A stretch of DNA of 64,000 nt from Oscheius onirici (taxonomy: Eukaryota; Nematoda; Chromadorea; Rhabditida; Rhabditidae), in contig OW051470.1 in the NCBI GenBank assembly GCA_932521025.1, forward strand, positions 9,472,501 through 9,536,500. Reading direction: 5' to 3'. Below, piece by piece: positions 59,528 to 64,000 of this stretch (position 1 is its first letter; every line of letters starts with the position of its first letter). The notes beneath the pieces were generated by a model that was not told the DNA's origin, made no database searches, and saw only the letters and a list, made by a program, of their open reading frames with translations. A program made the translations under genes and the position numbers.

Positions 59528-62259
59528 ATGCTTGCCGCTCGATCGCTCCTGCCTCGCGGTTCAACTCTCGTCTCCCGCGAATTCTCCGTTTCTGCTTCAC
59601 TCATGGCCAAGGTTTGTTTATTTTCTGGAATTTCGGTCACAAATCGTAGTAAATAGCAAACTTTCGTAGTAAACATGGTATTCAGATTTATGCTCAATAG
59701 TTTTCGCACAAAATGGATCTATATAGGAGCCATATTGTAAATGAAATTTTGTTTCAATGTCAACCCGCAGCAGCCTAATTCGATCAAAATGTTTTTTGTA
59801 CTGTCAAGCCCGTTTTTCACAATTGTTAGTTAGAAAACTTCAAAATGTTGGCACAGCCGACACAGATGTCTAACTGTGGTTATTGTGGCTTCACAAGTCT
59901 TCCATAACCGTCTAACTGCGCTTGTTGTTGTTTTCCAAAGTAACCCAAGCTGTTTTCAGTTCCGCAAAGAGCGCGACACCTTTGGAGAGCTCGAAGTCCC
60001 CGCCGATCGCTACTATGGAGCCCAGACCATGCGGTAAGCTCCTATTTTCTTCTTAAGACCGACAAATCCTTTAGCTCGACGATGAACTTCAAAATTGGCG
60101 GCCCGGAGGAGCGCATGCCGCTGCCAGTCATCCACGCCTTCGGAATCCTGAAGAAGGCTGCAGCCTTGGTGAATTGTTGGCTTTTTTCCACCCTAAACCA
60201 CAGTTTTTAGGTCAACACGGAATACGGCCTGGACGGCAAGCTGGCCGACGCCATCTCTCAAGCCGCCGATGAGGTCGTCAGCGGCAAATTGGACGACCAT
60301 TTCCCCCTGGTCATCTGGCAGACTGGCTCCGGAACGCAGTCTAACATGAACGTCAATGAGGTCATTTCCAACAGGTTTGTTCATTTTTCTAATAAAAATA
60401 GCGAAAAATAATGATTTAGAGCCATCGAAATTCTTGGCGGAGAGCTTGGATCCAAGAAGCCCGTCCATCCGAACGACCACGTCAACATGAGCCAGTCCAG
60501 CAATGACACATTCCCCACAGCCATGCACATTGCCGTCGGACGAGAGGTTCGTTTTGTTACGACTTTGGATTACGGTATCCTTTGGAAAGTTATAGAATTC
60601 CGGCTTAGAAATCAGCGTAAAATCTTGTGACTCCTTACTACCTTCCTGTAATCAGTTATCGTATTTCCCCTTCTGATTTTTGACAAAATTCCAGTTCTCT
60701 CTACTCGGACTCTCAAACTGTGTCCTCTGACTCTCCCGGACCGAGACTTCCCCAGACTCTTGAGTACCTTTCACAGTGTCTCCAGGATACTGTACTCTGT
60801 CTCTATTAGCTCCCGAGACTCATGATTATCTTCCAGTTCTCTGTCCTCTAACTCTCGTACTGTTTCCTCCTGACCCTTTCAGATAGAGACAGCGATCTCC
60901 CAAGTTTTCCCAGACCTTTGACTACCAAAATCACTGAACTCTACCCCGACCTTCACCCGGATCAAACTCTTATCCAGAATAAGTATGAGGTTCCAGTTTC
61001 CGTGACTTTTTCTAGTCAAAGTTTTGACTAATTTTTCAACTTCCTCTGTAGTTCCATACCCTAGGATCCTTCCATTTAGTTCCTCGTCAAATACGGCCCG
61101 GTCTTTCCAATTTCCACCCCAATTTTCCAGATCAACAACCGCCTTCTGCCTGCTCTGAAGCAGCTCCGCAACTCTCTCCACGCCAAGGCCGAAGAATTCA
61201 AGGATATCGTTAAAATTGGCCGCACCCACACCCAGGATGCCGTTCCGCTCACACTGGGCCAAGAATTCTCGGCCTACGTAACACAGGTCGAGAATGGAAT
61301 CGCACGCGTCGAAGCTACGCTTCCTCGTCTTTACCAGCTGGCCGCTGGAGGAACAGCCGTCGGAACTGGTCTGAACACGCGCAAAGGATTCGCGGAAAAG
61401 GTCGCCAAGTAAGTTTTTTACTTCATTTTAGCTCAAACCAAGGCAAAATAATGTTTTTTTTTTCTAGGAAAGTTTCCGACCTGACGGGCCTGCCGTTCGA
61501 GACGGCCCCGAACAAATTCGAGGCTCTGGCCGCCCACGACGCCCTCGTCGAAGTCCATGGAGCTCTGAACGTGCTGGCCGTCTCGTTCATGAAGATCGCC
61601 AACGATATTCGCTTCCTCGGCTCCGGACCCAGGTTTGTTTTGTAATTCTTGGCCTTTTTAAGCTTTTAATCGAGCAAAAAGTAGCAAAAAAATGTTTTTT
61701 TAGATGCGGTCTCGGTGAGCTGAGCCTGCCCGAAAACGAGCCGGGAAGCTCCATCATGCCCGGAAAGGTCAATCCGACGCAATGTGAAGCCATCACAATG
61801 GTGGCGGCTCAGGTTATTGGAAATCAGGTCGGTTATTAAACAAGGTTGCTAAAGATAACCCGAAAAAAAGCCTAAAATAAATTAACAACCATATTTCAGG
61901 TCGCCGTCTCCGTCGGTGGCTCCAATGGCCATTTCGAGCTCAACGTCTTCAAGCCAGTGATCGTCCGAAATGTCCTCCAATCGACGAGAATCCTCGCCGA
62001 TTCGGCCGTCAGCTTTGCTGAACATTGCATCGACGGAACCGTCGCCAACAAGGACAACATTGCCAAGATTATGCGCGAATCGTTGATGCTCGTCACGGCG
62101 CTGAATCCCCATATTGGCTACGACAATGCCGCTAAGATTGCCAAGACGGCTCACAAGAATGGCACGACGCTCAAAGAGGAAGCCATCAAGCTGGGGATTC
62201 TCAATGCGGAGCAGTTTGACCAGTGGGTACGTCCCGAAGAGATGCTCGGTCCCAAGTAG
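59528..62259 (+). CDS. fum-1: Fumarate hydratase (class II fumarase), mitochondrial
   Basis: TCA-cycle enzyme, fumarate plus water to malate. The first exon [20 protein letters not shown] looks like a mitochondrial presequence. Then [74 protein letters not shown] and [14 protein letters not shown]. The fumarase signature loop [15 protein letters not shown] and the end [20 protein letters not shown] also match. Active-site serine loop and HTQDA histidine are present. TTTCTTGCAG lies two bases before the ATG, a probable SL acceptor. TATAAA at about 62320 may serve for polyadenylation. The intron 60549 to about 61130 is low-complexity. Confidence 0.96.
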
Positions 62260-62470
62260 ACGGTGATTTTTTGAAGTAGATTTTAAACCCTTTTTCCCCG
62301 TATTGCTTTTCTTCCCCCTATAAATCTCTGTATTCCCCTGATTCTTTTCGACAGTCAGCTGGCAGATCATTTAGCTTGTTTTTCTTGAAGTTTTGCTACC
62401 AAAAGAAGGCTCTTCAAGTCCATAACAAGTCTTTATCGCCACATACGCCGACAAAAATAACAAACAATTT

Positions 62471-63698
62471 TTAGACTTCTTCCAGGACGGGAGGCTCATA
62501 TTCGTCGGGTCTGTCGACCTTCTCTCCTCCGACGGTGGCAGAATCTCCGTGGAGGTCCATCAATCGGCCAATATCGAAACGGGGCTTCTTGACAATCTTC
62601 ACCTTGCGGATGTAGACGTCCTGGAGAGGGTACAGGGACTGGCAGGCCTTCTCGATGTCTTTGCCAATAGAGTCGGGGATGAGCTTGGCGCAGACCTCTT
62701 TCAAATCGCAGCCGGAGACCTGAAATCGAGTTTTTACTCGTTTTTTTTTAAGATGGCGCCCATTTTTAACGAATCTTTGAAATTTCCGTCTTCGAGGGAA
62801 AATACTGGTCTTTCAGTTATTTTGACCAAAGTCTTGGAAAACCCGTAAAATACGCCCAAACTTTACAGACGAAATTATTGACGTCATATTGAAAATAGTG
62901 CTCAAAACTGGCAACAGTATGACAAATTCTGCGCTAAAATCAATCTTATCGTTTTCAGCAAGGTTTTCGGTCATATTTTGTCTGAATTTCTCAACATCTA
63001 CGTCTTTCCAACTGGCTAGCATATAAAATACCGAAAAGCGAGAATTTAGTGGTAAAATCGGCCTAGAATGTGTATGTATTTTTCCTGGTTTGGAATAGAA
63101 ATTAATTTAAAAAAAGTAATTTGAGGCTAAAACAAACCTCCTTCTGGATGAGCTCGACCATGCGGGCACGAATGGCACGGACTTTGCTGCTCTTGGTGTA
63201 GCAGGTCTTCTTGACCTGGTTGGGGCTTTTGCGGGTGAAGCCGATGCAGAAGACGCGGAGCAAATAACCGTCGGTGGTCTTGACGGCAGCGTTGGCCTCA
63301 ACAAGGGTCTAAATTTTGATTTTAGACTTAAAAAATGGCTAAAAACGCACGTGCCACTTCTTGACAATGGAGCAAAGCTTGTCGCGGGTCATGGACATGG
63401 CGTGGAAGTTGGTGAGGACGTTCTTTCCCTGCACATCCTCGGCAATCAGCTTGAATTTGCGGAAATCGGCCTCGGAGTCGTTCAGATCTCCGAGAGAGAC
63501 CTCAAAAACGCGTCCCTTCAGTCCCTCGGAAGCAATCTTGGTTCCTTGGGTTCTGTTGATAAGAGTCTTGCCGACTTGACGCTTGGTGAACATCGATGGC
63601 GCTTTGATGTCGTACCATTCTTTGCGGGAGAAGGGATCGACGACCTTCTTCTTTCCTCCCTTCTTGCCCATTTTGTTGTTGTTCTTTCCGACCGCCAT
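62471..63698 (-). CDS. rps-1: 40S ribosomal protein S3a (eS1)
   Basis: Three exons: 63698 to about 63352, about 63310-63139 and 62719-62471. It starts [20 protein letters not shown], then [79 protein letters not shown] and [18 protein letters not shown]. The end is [36 protein letters not shown]. Length and order match eS1 (C. elegans RPS-1). A TTTTTCAGC acceptor lies 21-25 bases upstream of the ATG. It is convergent with fumarase, stops 211 bases apart. Confidence 0.96.
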
Positions 63699-64000
63699 GA
63701 TTAGCGGAGGTGATCCAAGCTGAAAAATTAGAGATTCGTAAAGGGGAAATGAGAGCAGAAAAAGAAATTTTGTGAGAGAATGAAGAAGAATTGGGATTTG
63801 GAGGCAAAACGGTAGAAAGAAGACGGAAAAATGAGTTGGAAAAGGGAAAAATGTGAGCTAAGAGCGACAGTTAGACAGCTGTGTCTACCTAGAAAACTAC
63901 AGGAAAAGACAGAGAATGCAAAAAATTGAGCCTTGAGAAAAAGAAAAGAACTTCAGATCGTGGATTAACGCTTTTTTTGACCGAGAAACATGCGTCTCTG
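63699..64000. promoter_or_regulatory. Upstream region of RPS3A
   Basis: Purine-rich on the plus strand. It should include the rps-1 promoter and 5' end. No separate gene was seen before the window edge. Confidence 0.3.

Overview
The window is nuclear DNA of a nematode, most likely a chromadorean. Its proteins are close to Caenorhabditis families (dual oxidase BLI-3, the HSP-12 small heat-shock proteins, a Trk-type receptor). Many introns are only about 40 bases. Several genes have a TTNCAG-type acceptor directly before the ATG, as expected for spliced-leader (SL) trans-splicing. Two loci carry the last 14-15 bases of nematode SL1 followed by a GT donor. No organism name can be read from the sequence. 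All gene models come from reading the six frames and splice sites, so small terminal exons may be missing.

Layout: 1.2-11.3 kb dual oxidase (+), whose introns hold three antisense 5S rRNA-like copies, a tRNA-derived SINE, an RTE LINE tail and a hAT-like MITE. 11.4-11.9 kb hsp-12 paralogue 1 (-). 12.2-14.3 kb a weak two-exon gene candidate. 14.3-20.2 kb a duplicated small-RNA region: two SL1-like loci, two U2 snRNA genes (-), a small secreted cysteine-rich protein, an RTE reverse-transcriptase relic and a truncated kinase gene. 20.5-21.7 kb hsp-12 paralogue 2 (-), with a hAT-like MITE in each of its two introns. 22.4-25.1 kb a HIRIP3-like histone chaperone (-). 25.5-27.9 kb a dual-specificity phosphatase (-). 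28-30.1 kb gene-free DNA with four inverted-repeat elements. 30.4-37.7 kb RRP5/PDCD11 (-). 38.3-39.1 kb RPL28 (+). 39.2-45.6 kb Trk-like receptor tyrosine kinase (+). 45.8-46.0 kb a small unknown gene (+). 46.7-47.8 kb METTL6 (+), convergent with GALT at 47.9-50.1 kb (-). 51.6-54.7 kb CCDC47 (-). 54.9-58.5 kb ROGDI (+), with an antisense STAR/KH RNA-binding gene nested in an intron. 59.5-62.3 kb fumarase (+), convergent with RPS3A at 62.5-63.7 kb (-).

The genes are mostly unrelated housekeeping functions: ribosome biogenesis and translation (RRP5, RPL28, RPS3A, METTL6), the TCA cycle (fumarase), galactose metabolism (GALT), ER membrane-protein insertion (CCDC47), chromatin (HIRIP3), signalling (Trk, DUSP), cuticle cross-linking (DUOX) and splicing RNA (U2, possible SL).

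The most unusual content is non-coding. Small RNA genes (5S, U2, SL-like) are dispersed and duplicated as parts of larger repeat units. A dense set of short inverted-repeat elements is present, several flanked by 8-base target duplications. One gene has been hit twice, once exactly at a splice acceptor.
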